From an uncultured bacterium (GTDB lineage: Bacteria; Bacillota; Clostridia; Lachnospirales; Lachnospiraceae), in contig CAJMRM010000006.1 in NCBI GenBank assembly GCA_905215775.1, forward strand, positions 9,143-73,142: a DNA stretch of 64,000 bases. Reading direction: 5' to 3'. This document shows, piece after piece, positions 1 to 8,906 of this stretch. How positions within the stretch are numbered: position 1 is the first letter of the stretch; every line of letters begins with the position of its first letter. A program made the position numbers and the translations under genes. The notes beneath the pieces were generated by a model. It did not search any database. It saw only the letters and a list, made by a program, of their open reading frames with translations, and had not been told where the DNA came from.

Positions 1-130
1 ATTTGCCCATGCGGAGGGACTTCACCTCTGTTCCTGCCAGGGAAATGCCGCATTCGAATTTATCGTCGATGAAATAGTCGAAATACGCCTTTTTATTGTT
101 GGCGATCAGCTTGATACTATTCTTCCCCAT
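1..130 (-). CDS. smpB: SsrA-binding protein SmpB, N-terminal part (cut by window edge)
   Basis: The first 43 codons of SmpB are present; the rest lies beyond position 1. SmpB binds tmRNA and delivers it to stalled ribosomes for trans-translation. The visible residues begin MGKNSIKLIANNKKAY and continue through GTEVKSLRMGK, the usual start of the SmpB beta-barrel. The gene follows rnr on the same strand about 80 bases downstream, and smpB next to rnr is a common pairing in Firmicutes because RNase R degrades the non-stop mRNAs that tmRNA rescues. Family assignment is firm; only the truncation limits it. Confidence 0.93.
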   Translation of the reverse strand, partial: MGKNSIKLIANNKKAYFDYFIDDKFECGISLAGTEVKSLRMGK

Positions 131-212
131 AGATGTTTTCCTCATTTCTGTCTGATTTTTACGCCCGGCCTGAAGCATTGGAGCCCGGAGCATGCAGTTT
201 CGCTCCAGGGCC

Positions 213-2375
213 TTAAAACTCCCGTACCGGAAGGAAGTCGATGGTCTTTAAATACCGGTCCACGGCCACCACCTGGATACGGATGGGCTGTCCCAGCTTA
301 AACCGTTTTCTGGTGCGCTCTCCCACCAGTTCATAATGCTCTTCATCAAACACATAATAATCGCCGTCCAGCTCACTCACATGGACCATGCCCTCCACCG
401 TATTGGGCAGCTCCACATAAAATCCATAATTGCTGATTCCGGAGATCACCCCATCAAAGGTCCCTCCGATGCGCCGCTCCATATACTGGACCTTTTTGGC
501 CTTTTCCGTCTCCCGTTCTGCCTCCTCGGCCAGCCGTTCCCGGGAGGAGGTCCAGACCGCGGCCTCCGGCAGCAGCTTTCCGTAATGGGACAGCCGCTTT
601 TCTCCCAGCCTGCCATGAAGATTCTCTTTGATGATCCGATGGATCTGAAGATCCGGATACCGACGGATGGGGGACGTAAAATGCGTATAATACCGGGCTG
701 CCAGACCGAAATGGCCCACGCAGTCCGTGGTATATTTGGCCTGCTTCATGGACCGTAAGGCAAGCCTGGAGAGCATGGCCTCCTCCGGCGTTCCCGCCGC
801 CCGGGAGAGCAGCTTCTGGATCTCCTTGGGATGGATCTCCCCGTTTCCGATATGAAGGGAATAGCCGAAATTGTTAATAAGGATCGCAAACCGGCGGATC
901 TTTTCCTCATCCGGCTTTTCATGGGTCCTGTACAGGAATGGAATCTGCTGCCAGTAATAATCCTCCGCCACCGTCTCATTGGCCGCCAGCATAAGATCCT
1001 CAATGAGCATGGTGGCCGCATTCCGCTCCCTGGGAACCAGCGCCTCCGGCCGTCCCTTCTGATCCAGCAGGATCTTACATTCTGCAAAATCAAAGTCCAC
1101 GGCTCCCCGTTCCATACGCTTTTTCCGCAGGATCCCCGCCGCCTCGTCCAGCAGCCGAAACATGGGCCCAAAGCCCTCTGTTTCAAGACTCTCATCCGTA
1201 TTCCCGCCTGTGAGTACCGCGTTTACCGCCGTGTACGTCATCCGCCGGTCGATCCGCACCACGGTCTCACAGATCTCATGACCGATGATATTTCCTTTTT
1301 CGTCCATATCCATCAGACAGCTTAAGGCCAGCCGGTCACAGCCGGCGTTTAAGGAGCAGATGCCGTTGGAAAGCCGGTGTGGAAGCATGGGGATCACCCG
1401 GTCCACCAGATATACGCTAGTGCCCCGCCGGTACGCTTCCGCATCCAGAGCGCTTTTTTCCGTCACATAGTGCGCCACATCCGCAATGTGTACGCCCAGA
1501 TGGTAGACAGCCCGGCCATCCTCATATTCCTTTGAAATACTGACTGCGTCGTCCAGATCCTTGGCGTCCTCGCCGTCGATGGTGACCATGGGCACAGCCC
1601 TGAGATCCTTCCGGCCCTTTTTAAGCTCTCCCTCCACTGTTTCCGGCGAAAGCTCCTCCGGAACCCCGGCCGCCTCCTCCATGACCTCCTCCGGATAGGA
1701 CTCCGGCAGGCCGTAGGCCCGGACAATGGATAAGATATCCACTCCAGGATCGTTGACATGGCCCAGGATCTCCACCACCTGGCCCTCTGGATTTTTTCTC
1801 CTCCCACCGTAGGAGATGAGCTTCACCATGACCTTATGACCGGAAACCGCGCCCATGTCCATTCCCTCGGGAACGAAAATATCCATGGTGATCCTGGGAT
1901 TATCCGGGATCACAAAGCCAAAATGGTTCTTTTTGCTTTTTTCATACATGCCGACCACCGTTTCGTTGGCCCGCTTCAATACCTTTATAATCGTTCCCTC
2001 TGCCCGGCGGCCGTTTCCCGCCTCCTCCACCATCACCTGGACCGTATCGCCGTCCATGGCGTCTCCGGTGTTGTCCGGGGCAATGAAAAGGTCGGATTCA
2101 CGCCCCTCCACAGCCACAAAGCCAAAGCCCTTATGGTGGGCAGAAAAAACGCCTGTTACTGCAAAGATCTCCGCCCGGGCGTACTTCCCTTTCTTAGAAA
2201 CGGCGATCTTCCCTTCGGCCATAAGAGCCTTCAGCACTGCCTCCAGCTCTCCCCTGTCTTCTCTGGGAACGTCCAGAAGGATGGCCAACTCCTTTAGCTT
2301 CATAGGAACGTAGGCCTTATCATTCATTAAGGCCAGGATCGTTTCCTTTCTTTCCTTTAAAAGATTTTCTTCCAT
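213..2375 (-). CDS. rnr: Ribonuclease R, 3'-5' exoribonuclease
   Basis: The 720-residue protein has the RNase II/RNB family layout: an N-terminal winged-helix region (about 1-70), cold-shock/OB domains (about 70-230), the catalytic RNB domain with the metal-binding stretch IDGEDAKDLDDAV near residue 268, and a C-terminal S1 domain (about 625-715, GTFDGVISGISNYGFYVEL). The enzyme degrades structured RNA processively and works with SmpB-tmRNA on non-stop messages. The gene lies between secG and smpB on the same strand. A terminator hairpin separates it from secG, so it may depend on readthrough or on its own promoter. Confidence 0.95.
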   Translation of the reverse strand: MEENLLKERKETILALMNDKAYVPMKLKELAILLDVPREDRGELEAVLKALMAEGKIAVSKKGKYARAEIFAVTGVFSAHHKGFGFVAVEGRESDLFIAPDNTGDAMDGDTVQVMVEEAGNGRRAEGTIIKVLKRANETVVGMYEKSKKNHFGFVIPDNPRITMDIFVPEGMDMGAVSGHKVMVKLISYGGRRKNPEGQVVEILGHVNDPGVDILSIVRAYGLPESYPEEVMEEAAGVPEELSPETVEGELKKGRKDLRAVPMVTIDGEDAKDLDDAVSISKEYEDGRAVYHLGVHIADVAHYVTEKSALDAEAYRRGTSVYLVDRVIPMLPHRLSNGICSLNAGCDRLALSCLMDMDEKGNIIGHEICETVVRIDRRMTYTAVNAVLTGGNTDESLETEGFGPMFRLLDEAAGILRKKRMERGAVDFDFAECKILLDQKGRPEALVPRERNAATMLIEDLMLAANETVAEDYYWQQIPFLYRTHEKPDEEKIRRFAILINNFGYSLHIGNGEIHPKEIQKLLSRAAGTPEEAMLSRLALRSMKQAKYTTDCVGHFGLAARYYTHFTSPIRRYPDLQIHRIIKENLHGRLGEKRLSHYGKLLPEAAVWTSSRERLAEEAERETEKAKKVQYMERRIGGTFDGVISGISNYGFYVELPNTVEGMVHVSELDGDYYVFDEEHYELVGERTRKRFKLGQPIRIQVVAVDRYLKTIDFLPVREF

Positions 2376-2450
2376 GAATCTCCTTTTTTCATCGCTGTGA
2401 CCAGAAAAAATCCTGCCCGGTCGGTTTTCTATAAGATAAATTTCCTATGA

Positions 2451-2488
2451 CATAAAAAACACTCCTGCATTTCATCTGCAAGAGTGTT
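2451..2488 (-). terminator. Intrinsic terminator after secG
   Basis: An inverted repeat with arms of about 12 bases (one mismatch) around a 7-base loop occupies 2458-2488. On the minus strand it is followed by a run of T residues (2452-2459). It lies just past the secG stop codon and before rnr. Confidence 0.85.
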
Positions 2489-2495
2489 CATCGTC

Positions 2496-2729
2496 TTAAA
2501 ATACCTTTAAGTTTAATACCAGAGCCAGGATAAAGATCAGGACTGCCGCAAGCTTTGTAAATTTTTCCAGCTTTCCTTCCATGGAGCGTCCTTTATTTTT
2601 GCCCCAGTACGTCTCCGCTGCACCGCTGATGGCGCCAAGTCCTGCGGACTTCCCTTCCTGCATCAGTACGATCACAGTCATTGCAATACATAATAAAACA
2701 AATACGATTGTCAGAATGATTCTCAGCAC
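2496..2729 (-). CDS. secG: Protein-export membrane protein SecG
   Basis: A 77-residue protein with two hydrophobic segments (about 1-22 and 55-75) joined by a loop containing LMQEGKSAGLGAISGA, the SecG signature. SecG is the small accessory subunit of the SecYEG translocon and assists SecA-driven export. The secG-rnr-smpB order is common in Firmicutes. The start ATG has an AGGAGG-like ribosome site just upstream, and a promoter lies about 30 bases further up. Confidence 0.93.
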   Translation of the reverse strand: MLRIILTIVFVLLCIAMTVIVLMQEGKSAGLGAISGAAETYWGKNKGRSMEGKLEKFTKLAAVLIFILALVLNLKVF

Positions 2730-2758
2730 ACTTACACCTCCTGTTTACAAGCATGTCT

Positions 2759-2787
2759 ATCATATCATAGGATGCCCTAAAAAACAA
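2759..2787 (-). promoter_or_regulatory. Sigma-A-type promoter for secG
   Basis: On the minus strand TTGTTT (2782-2787) and TATGAT (2759-2764) are separated by 17 bases. The site lies in the short gap between the enolase stop and the secG start. A second overlapping TATGAT copy is at 2764-2769. Confidence 0.65.
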
Positions 2788-2790
2788 CCG

Positions 2791-4074
2791 TTATTTCTGG
2801 AAATTTCCTTCCAGCTCCTCCTCGATCCTCAAGAGCTGATTGTATTTGGCCGTCCTTTCAGACCGGCAGGGCGCGCCGGTCTTGATCTGTCCTGCGCAGA
2901 CTGCCACCGACAGATCTGCAATGAAGCTGTCCTCTGTTTCCCCGGACCGGTGGGAGATCACAGTACCGAAGCCGGCCTTCTTTGCCGTCCCGATGGCTGC
3001 CAGGCTTTCGCTTAAGGTGCCGATCTGGTTGACCTTTACCAGGATGGCGTTTCCGGCTCCGGACCGGATTCCCTTTAAAAGCCGCGCTTCGTTGGTGACG
3101 AACAGATCGTCCCCCACCAGCTGGATCCGGTGGCCCAGGGTCCTGGTAAGAAGCTTCCAGCCCTCCCAGTCCTCCTCATGGAGGCCATCCTCGATGGAGC
3201 ATACAGGAAAACCGTCGGCCAGGCTGCGGAAATACTCCACCATCTCCTCCGCAGACCTGGAAACAGGAATTCCGGTCATGGAGCTTTCTCCGGGGAAATC
3301 ATATCGGCCCGTTTCTTCATTATAAAGCTCGCTGGCCGCTGCGTCGATGGCGATCCTCACATCCGTGCCCGGTTCGTATCCGGCCTCCCGGACAGCCCGC
3401 ACCAAAAGCTCCAGGGCCTCCCTGGAATCCTTCAGATCCGGGGCAAAGCCGCCCTCATCTCCCACGGCCGTGGAATAGCCCTTATCCCTCAAAAGCCGCT
3501 TCAGCGTATGATAGACCTCCGCCCCCATGCGGAGTCCTTCCGAAAAGCAGGACGCTCCTGCCGGCATGATCATAAACTCCTGAAGATCCACCGTATTATC
3601 TGCATGCCGGCCGCCGTTTAAAATATTCATCATGGGAACCGGCAGCTCCCGGCCGCTGACCCCGCCCAGATACCGGTAGAGGGGAAGCCTTAAGGCGCTG
3701 GCCGCCGCTCTGGCTGATGCCAGGGATACGGCCAGAATGGCATTGGCCCCCAGACGTTCCTTGCTTTCGCTGCCGTCGGCCTCCCTTAAAAGGCGGTCAA
3801 TGCGGCCCTGGTCCAGGACATTTTCAAAGAGCACCGCTTCTGCCAGTTCACGGTTTACATGATCCACCGCTTTTTTCACGCCCTTCCCCAGATACCGGCC
3901 GCCGCCGTCCCTAAGCTCCCTGGCCTCATGGCTTCCTGTGGACGCGCCGGAGGGTACGGACGCCCTTCCCACAGCCCCGCATTCCAGCTCCACCTCTGCT
4001 TCCACCGTGGGGTTGCCCCGGGAATCCAGGATCTCCCTTCCTCTTACCTTTACGATCTCATAATCCATATCCAT
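2791..4074 (-). CDS. eno: Enolase (phosphopyruvate hydratase)
   Basis: The 427-residue protein converts 2-phosphoglycerate to phosphoenolpyruvate in glycolysis. Hallmarks are REILDSRGNPTVEAEV at the N-terminus, NILNGGRHADN, VGDEGGFAP, the metal ligand region SIEDGL, VGDDLFVTN, the catalytic loop KVNQIGTLSE and the signature SHRSGETEDS. Length and motifs fit a normal active enolase; Arg in NGGRHADN is a mild variant of this loop. The AAGGAGG ribosome site (4085-4091) lies inside the 3' arm of the pheT terminator hairpin, so eno translation from readthrough transcripts could be affected. No clear separate promoter was seen. Confidence 0.96.
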   Translation of the reverse strand: MDMDYEIVKVRGREILDSRGNPTVEAEVELECGAVGRASVPSGASTGSHEARELRDGGGRYLGKGVKKAVDHVNRELAEAVLFENVLDQGRIDRLLREADGSESKERLGANAILAVSLASARAAASALRLPLYRYLGGVSGRELPVPMMNILNGGRHADNTVDLQEFMIMPAGASCFSEGLRMGAEVYHTLKRLLRDKGYSTAVGDEGGFAPDLKDSREALELLVRAVREAGYEPGTDVRIAIDAAASELYNEETGRYDFPGESSMTGIPVSRSAEEMVEYFRSLADGFPVCSIEDGLHEEDWEGWKLLTRTLGHRIQLVGDDLFVTNEARLLKGIRSGAGNAILVKVNQIGTLSESLAAIGTAKKAGFGTVISHRSGETEDSFIADLSVAVCAGQIKTGAPCRSERTAKYNQLLRIEEELEGNFQK

Positions 4075-4125
4075 AAAAAAATGGCCTCCTTACAGCGTTT
4101 GGTTACTGTAAGGATAGCCATTTTT
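4075..4125 (-). terminator. Terminator of the pheST operon overlapping the eno ribosome site
   Basis: A long imperfect inverted repeat (arms about 18 bases) is followed on the minus strand by seven T residues, directly after the pheT stop and directly before the eno ATG. The 3' arm contains AAGGAGG, spaced 10 bases from the eno start. Confidence 0.85.
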
Positions 4126-4133
4126 ATCCTGTC

Positions 4134-6554
4134 TTATGCGCGGAGCTCAATGCCCATGGATTTTAATCCATTTAAGATCTTATTCATGGCGCCGTTGATC
4201 TCCTTTTCCTCCAGGGTGTGGTCCTTGGCCCGGAAGGTGATGGAATAGGCCACGGACTTATAGCCCTCCAGGATCTGGGAGCCCTCGTAAATATCGAACA
4301 GGTTGTAGCTCTCCAGGATCTTTCCGCCTCTCTGGACGATCATTTCCTCAATCTGGCCCACCAGGATATTCTTGGGAACCACCATGCTCAGGTCACGGCT
4401 CACTGCCGGATATTTAGCGATGCCGGTGTATTTGCGGTCAAAGGAGGTATGGGGTGTCACAGCCGGCATATCCAAAACTGCCACATACGCCTTTTCTCCG
4501 ATCTTATAGTTGTCCAGCACATCGGGATGTACCTCTCCCAGGTATCCAACCAGATCGCCCTCATAAAGGATGGCGGCCTGTCTGCCCGGATGGAGGAAGG
4601 GCTTTCCCGCAGCCGGATCGTAGGATACGCGTCCGTCCATTCCGGCCTTATCAAAGAATTCCTCCACCACGCCCTTCATAGTGAAGAAATCGCCGTCTCC
4701 GTACATGCCCAGGGTAAACTGCATCCGCTCGTCAGGAAGCTCTGTCAGAGGCAGGCTCTTGGGAAGGTATACATTGGCAAGCTCATACAGGCGGACGTTT
4801 TTATTTCTCCGGTTGTAGTTGGTGGATAAGGAGTTTAACATGCCGTGGAGGGGCAGCGTCCTCATGACGCTGAAGTCCTCGCCCAGGGGGTTAGAGATCA
4901 CCACAGTCTGTCTTGCGGCGGCCTCTGCCGGAATATTTAATTTATCGAATACCTTCGGACTCTCAAAGGAGTAGGTCATGCCCTCGGAGAAGCCGCAGAA
5001 CTCCGCCACATTCCTGGCGATCTGCTCCACCCGCAGCTTGTAGGAAAGCTTTCCTGTGGTGGCCTCACCGGTGGGGAGGGTGGTTCCGATCTTGTCGTAG
5101 CCATAGAATCTGGCCACCTCCTCTGCCAGGTCTGCCATGCAGTGGATATCCTGTCTCCATGTGGGAGCCACGATCTCATTTGTTTCGGGATCGTACCGCA
5201 GCTCGATCTTTTCCATGTACTGGAGCATGGTCTCCGGTGCGATATTGGTGCCTAAAAGGGCGTTGATCTTCTCGGGCTGGAACTTCACTCTGGATTCCTC
5301 TGCCTTTACCGGATATACGTCGATCATGCCTCCCACTACTTCTCCGGCTCCCAGCTCCTCGATCAGCTGGCATGCGCGGTTTACGGCCTCCTCGGCGGTG
5401 TTGGGATCCAGTCCCTTTTCATACTTTCCGGAAGCGTCGGTCCTTAAGCCCACCTTTTTTGCGGAAAGGCGGATATTGGTGCCGTCAAAGGTGGCGCACT
5501 CGAATACCATGGTCTTCACATCATCGGTGATCTTGGAATTTTCACCGCCCATGATACCGGCGATCCCCACTTCCTTCTCTGCATCATTGATCATGAGCAC
5601 CGTATGATCCAGCTTTCTCTCCTGTCCGTCCAGGGTCTGGAACACGTCTCCGTCCTTGGCGCATTTCACAACGATCTCATGGCCGGCCAGCAGGTCGTAA
5701 TCGAAGGCATGCATGGGCTGGCCGTACTCTTCCATAATGTAATTCGTGATATCCACAATGTTGTTGATGGGGCGGATGCCGGAGGCCGCCAGACGGTGCT
5801 GGAGCCACTTGGGAGACGGAGACAGATGGATGTTCTTCACCATTCTGGCGCAATAGCGTTTGCAGAGGTCTGTATTTTCTACGGTTACCTTTAAGTAATC
5901 GTTGATATCCTCTCTGTTTCCGGTCTTTGTGATCACCGGAGCCTTGAATTCCTTTCCGAAGGTGGCTGCCGCCTCTCTGGCAATGCCCAGGACGCTGTAA
6001 CAGTCCACGCGGTTGGAGGTGATCTCATACTCGAACACGGTGTCGCGGAGGCCTAAAAGGGCAACCGCGTCCTCTCCGGGAACCGCGTCTGCCGGAAGAA
6101 TGTAGAGGCCGCTTTCCGGTGCGTCCGGATACATGTTCCGGTCAGAGCCCAGCTCCTCTATGGAGCACATCATACCGTAGGAATCCACGCCGCGCAGCTT
6201 TCCTGCCTTGATGGTGATCCCGTCCTCGGGAAGGGGGCCGCCGTCGTGGCCGCCGGCTACCTTTCCGCCGTCTAAGACCACCGGGACCTTATCGCCCACA
6301 TGGACGTTGGGAGCGCCGGTGACGATCTGGAGGGTCTCATCTCCCACGTTCACCTGGCAGATCACCAGCTTGTCGGCGTCGGGATGGCGGTCGATGGAAA
6401 GGACCTCGCCTACTACGATCTTCTCCAGGTTTTTGTCAAGACGCTCGAAGCCCTCTACCTTGGTTCCGGTCAGGGTCATGGCGTCGGTGTATTCCTGGGC
6501 TGTTACGTCCAGGTCTGGAACATATGCTTTTATCCAGGATAAGGATGTATTCAT
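4134..6554 (-). CDS. pheT: Phenylalanine-tRNA ligase beta subunit
   Basis: The 806-residue protein is the beta subunit of the alpha2-beta2 PheRS and carries the editing and tRNA-binding parts. The N-terminus MNTSLSWIKAYVPDLD is followed by an EMAP-type tRNA-binding fold (GEVLSIDRHPDADKL), B3/B4 editing, B5 and a C-terminal ferredoxin-fold anticodon-binding domain. The reading frame is open for another 136 codons upstream, but that stretch is the palindromic spacer. The start at 6554 is chosen because it has an AGGAG site and begins the conserved N-terminus. It is co-transcribed with pheS. Confidence 0.95.
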   Translation of the reverse strand: MNTSLSWIKAYVPDLDVTAQEYTDAMTLTGTKVEGFERLDKNLEKIVVGEVLSIDRHPDADKLVICQVNVGDETLQIVTGAPNVHVGDKVPVVLDGGKVAGGHDGGPLPEDGITIKAGKLRGVDSYGMMCSIEELGSDRNMYPDAPESGLYILPADAVPGEDAVALLGLRDTVFEYEITSNRVDCYSVLGIAREAAATFGKEFKAPVITKTGNREDINDYLKVTVENTDLCKRYCARMVKNIHLSPSPKWLQHRLAASGIRPINNIVDITNYIMEEYGQPMHAFDYDLLAGHEIVVKCAKDGDVFQTLDGQERKLDHTVLMINDAEKEVGIAGIMGGENSKITDDVKTMVFECATFDGTNIRLSAKKVGLRTDASGKYEKGLDPNTAEEAVNRACQLIEELGAGEVVGGMIDVYPVKAEESRVKFQPEKINALLGTNIAPETMLQYMEKIELRYDPETNEIVAPTWRQDIHCMADLAEEVARFYGYDKIGTTLPTGEATTGKLSYKLRVEQIARNVAEFCGFSEGMTYSFESPKVFDKLNIPAEAAARQTVVISNPLGEDFSVMRTLPLHGMLNSLSTNYNRRNKNVRLYELANVYLPKSLPLTELPDERMQFTLGMYGDGDFFTMKGVVEEFFDKAGMDGRVSYDPAAGKPFLHPGRQAAILYEGDLVGYLGEVHPDVLDNYKIGEKAYVAVLDMPAVTPHTSFDRKYTGIAKYPAVSRDLSMVVPKNILVGQIEEMIVQRGGKILESYNLFDIYEGSQILEGYKSVAYSITFRAKDHTLEEKEINGAMNKILNGLKSMGIELRA

Positions 6555-6587
6555 AATCTGTTTTTCTCCTATCTGTGGTTGTGTAAT

Positions 6588-6815
6588 CGATGCTTTGCGG
6601 CACACCTGGGGCGCTTCGCGGCGCAGGTGTGCGCAGGGCGGTTTATGGGGGCTGGAATGTATGGATTCCGCTTTATTCCGTCGAGGGACGCCGTGCATAC
6701 TCGGAGCACTTTGTGCTCCTCGTTTGGGGCGGGCGCCCCATGGTTCCAGAATCACTCTCCCGGTAGCCGGAATGCAAGCATTCCGCTTCCGGGATCGCGA
6801 TTCTGGAACCGCACG
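6588..6815. repeat. Array of palindromic stem-loops between pheS and pheT
   Basis: The 272-base spacer between the two PheRS genes contains at least four perfect or near-perfect inverted repeats: 6600-6632 (arms GCACACCTG/CAGGTGTGC), 6703-6719 (GGAGCAC/GTGCTCC), 6726-6739 (GGGGCG/CGCCCC) and a 69-base palindrome at 6742-6810 (outer arms GGTTCCAGAATC, inner core GGAATGC aa GCATTCC). No credible gene is seen in it. Its core and layout resemble the element at 50914-50978, which suggests a dispersed non-coding repeat family. Confidence 0.75.
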
Positions 6816-6826
6816 GCTTGTCGGAA

Positions 6827-7846
6827 TTAAAATTGTTTCAGGAATCTTATGTCGTTTTCGTAGAGGAGGCGCATGTCGTCGATCTCGTATTTTAACAGGG
6901 CGATACGCTCTAAGCCTACGCCGAAGGCAAAGCCTGTATATTCCTCCGGATCGATGCCGCACATTTCCAGGACGTGGGGGTGTACCATACCGCAGCCTAA
7001 GATCTCGATCCAGCCGGAGCCCTTACAGAACCGGCAGCCCTTGCCGCCGCATTTGAAGCAGCTTACATCCACCTCAGCGCTGGGCTCTGTGAACGGGAAA
7101 TGGTGGGGACGGAATTTTACTTTGGTATCCTCCCCAAACAGCTCCTTGGCAAACTCTGCCAGGGTTCCCTTAAGGTCGGCAAAAGTGATGTGCTTATCGA
7201 TCACCAGGCCCTCGATCTGATGGAAGGAGGGAGAGTGGGTGGCATCCACCTCATCGGAACGGAATACACGTCCCGGAGCGATCATTCGGATCGGCGGCTT
7301 CTGCTTTTCCATGACCCTGGCCTGTACCGGAGAGGTCTGGCTTCTCAAAAGGATGCTGTCATTAATATAGAAGGTATCCTGCTCGTCCCGGGCCGGATGT
7401 CCCTTGGGGATGTTCAGCTTCTCGAAGTTGTACAGGTCATATTCTACCTCCGGTCCTTCCACCACCTCGTAGCCCATGCCCACGAAGATCCGCTCCACTT
7501 CCTCCAGAGCGATGGTGTTGGGATGCTTATGGCCTGTGTTGGCCTTCTTTGCCGGAAGCGTTACATCGATCACTTCCCGCTTCATCTGCTCCTCCCGGGC
7601 CTTTTTTGCCAGGGCTGCTTTCGTTTCCTCCAGCCGCTCCTCAATGAGGGCGCGTACCTCGTTGACCATCTGGCCCACCTTGGGCCTCTCTTCCGGAGCC
7701 ACATCCTTCATGCTCTTTAACACGGTGGTCAGCTCACCTTTTTTTCCCAGGTATGCCACCCGGATCTCATTTAACTTTTCCAGAGCGTCTGAGGCGTCAA
7801 TTTTTGCCAGCGCCTCCGATTTGATCTTCTCTAACTGTTCTTTCAT
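6827..7846 (-). CDS. pheS: Phenylalanine-tRNA ligase alpha subunit
   Basis: A 339-residue class II synthetase catalytic subunit that aminoacylates tRNA-Phe. It has an N-terminal coiled-coil (about 1-90), then class II motifs including the FDLYNFEKLNIPKGHPARD-type motif 1 region, motif 2 (FRSDEVDATHSPSFHQIEG) and motif 3 (GFAFGVGLERIALL). An upstream in-frame ATG at 7858 exists, but GGAGGAG lies between the two ATGs and is correctly spaced only for the second, so MKEQLEKIK at 7846 is taken as the start. A T-box leader precedes it. Confidence 0.95.
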   Translation of the reverse strand: MKEQLEKIKSEALAKIDASDALEKLNEIRVAYLGKKGELTTVLKSMKDVAPEERPKVGQMVNEVRALIEERLEETKAALAKKAREEQMKREVIDVTLPAKKANTGHKHPNTIALEEVERIFVGMGYEVVEGPEVEYDLYNFEKLNIPKGHPARDEQDTFYINDSILLRSQTSPVQARVMEKQKPPIRMIAPGRVFRSDEVDATHSPSFHQIEGLVIDKHITFADLKGTLAEFAKELFGEDTKVKFRPHHFPFTEPSAEVDVSCFKCGGKGCRFCKGSGWIEILGCGMVHPHVLEMCGIDPEEYTGFAFGVGLERIALLKYEIDDMRLLYENDIRFLKQF

Positions 7847-8017
7847 ATGCTCCTCCATTTCAGTTTTTCAATTCTTCAAGGAAATTTCCAACATTCTTTT
7901 CTCTGCCTCCGGTACATGAAATCCCGCCGATGGGACCCTGTATCCAGCAGCAGGGCCCGGCCCATGGCGTTTCCCATGGGAGATCCTGCTGCCGCCGGAC
8001 GGATGGCCTTATGGCAA

Positions 8018-8295
8018 TAAAAAATCCCCGATACGTTTTCCTTAAACGTATCAGGGACGAAAATTCCGCGGTACCACCCTAATTCCTGCCTCTGGCAGAC
8101 ACTTTCCTCTTCACCTAACGCGTGAACCACGTCATAGCCTACTTGCGGCCCTTATCCGTTTCAGCCATGCAGCTCCGGTGGGAAATTAGGCCTTCCTGTC
8201 TGAACCTGGGATGCTTCCAGCCGATGACATCCCTTCTCTGTCGGAAAACAGGCGCCCTGTACACCTTCCATGCCTTTTAAAGATTTAACTGCTGT
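8018..8295 (-). promoter_or_regulatory. T-box leader of pheST, phenylalanine type
   Basis: The minus strand carries the T-box core AGGGTGGTACCGCG (8067-8080) followed by a terminator hairpin with arms near 8024-8058 and a T run (8018-8024). Upstream is a stem I region with the apical GGCTGGAAGC segment. A UUC triplet followed by A at 8202-8204 lies on the 3' side of stem I and is a candidate Phe specifier; its exact loop position was not verified. Uncharged tRNA-Phe would favour the antiterminator and allow pheST expression. Another GC-rich inverted repeat occupies about 7945-7995, between the terminator and pheS. Confidence 0.9.
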
Positions 8296-8300
8296 TTTAT

Positions 8301-8329
8301 ATATTAGCCGCATCTTCTGGAAAAGTCAA
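8301..8329 (-). promoter_or_regulatory. Sigma-A-type promoter of the pheST T-box transcript
   Basis: On the minus strand TTGACT (8324-8329) and TAATAT (8301-8306) are 17 bases apart, immediately upstream of the T-box leader. Confidence 0.8.
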
Positions 8330-8379
8330 CCCCTTCCCGCTGTTTCCTCCCTAAAATCCATTCCGGCCTCAGCGATTCA

Positions 8380-8408
8380 TTGACATCTTTTACTTTTTAT
8401 GGCATTAT
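8380..8408 (+). promoter_or_regulatory. Sigma-A-type promoter of mgsA
   Basis: TTGACA (8380-8385) and CATTAT (8403-8408) are separated by 17 bases, ending 22 bases before the mgsA start. Confidence 0.75.
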
Positions 8409-8430
8409 TAGCCCAAAGGAGGAAACAATT

Positions 8431-8895
8431 ATGGATTATCTGACACTTACCATTGGAAAGCAGAAAAACATTGCTCTTATTGCCCATGACAGCAAAAAAC
8501 ATGAGCTCATCGACTGGTGCAGCGCCCACAAGGAAATCTTAAAGCACCATTTCCTCTGCGGAACCGGAACCACGGCCCGGATGGTCACCGATGCCACCGG
8601 ACTTCCGGTCAAAGGCTATAACAGCGGCCCCCTGGGCGGCGACCAGCAGATCGGTGCAAAGATCGTGGAAGGCCGCGTGGACTTTGTGGTCTTTTTCTCC
8701 GATCCGCTGACCGCCCAGCCCCACGATCCGGATGTCAAGGCGCTCCTTAGGATCGCCCAGGTCTACGACATCCCCATCGCCAATAACAAGGCCACCGCCG
8801 ATTTCCTCATCACTTCTCCGTTTATGAATTCTGAGTATGAGCACACGGTCATCAATTTCCAGCAGAATATTGAAGACCGGGCCGGGCGGCTGTAA
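8431..8895 (+). CDS. mgsA: Methylglyoxal synthase
   Basis: The 154-residue protein belongs to the MGS-like fold family that converts dihydroxyacetone phosphate to methylglyoxal and phosphate, a glycolytic bypass used under phosphate limitation. Visible hallmarks are KNIALIAHDSKK, the phosphate-binding FLCGTGTTARMV, the GPLGGDQQIGAKI signature and the VVFFSDPL segment with a catalytic aspartate. The frame is open for 17 more codons upstream, but AAAGGAGG directly precedes the ATG at 8431. It is transcribed alone and converges on spoVAE. Confidence 0.93.
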   Translation: MDYLTLTIGKQKNIALIAHDSKKHELIDWCSAHKEILKHHFLCGTGTTARMVTDATGLPVKGYNSGPLGGDQQIGAKIVEGRVDFVVFFSDPLTAQPHDPDVKALLRIAQVYDIPIANNKATADFLITSPFMNSEYEHTVINFQQNIEDRAGRL

Positions 8896-8906
8896 AGCCG
8901 CCCTTT

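Noticed and set aside
1855..2313. Plus-strand frames opposite rnr
   Set aside because: They mirror the coding strand of a well-supported RNase R gene and have no recognisable motifs; similar antisense frames elsewhere were discarded for the same reason.
6555..6962. N-terminal extension of pheT by 136 codons
   Set aside because: The stretch is the palindromic spacer and the end of pheS in another frame; the conserved PheT N-terminus and the ribosome site place the start at 6554.
7945..7995. GC-rich inverted repeat between the phe T-box terminator and pheS as a second terminator
   Set aside because: The arms pair well around CCCATGG, but there is no T run after them, so it was only noted with the T-box leader.
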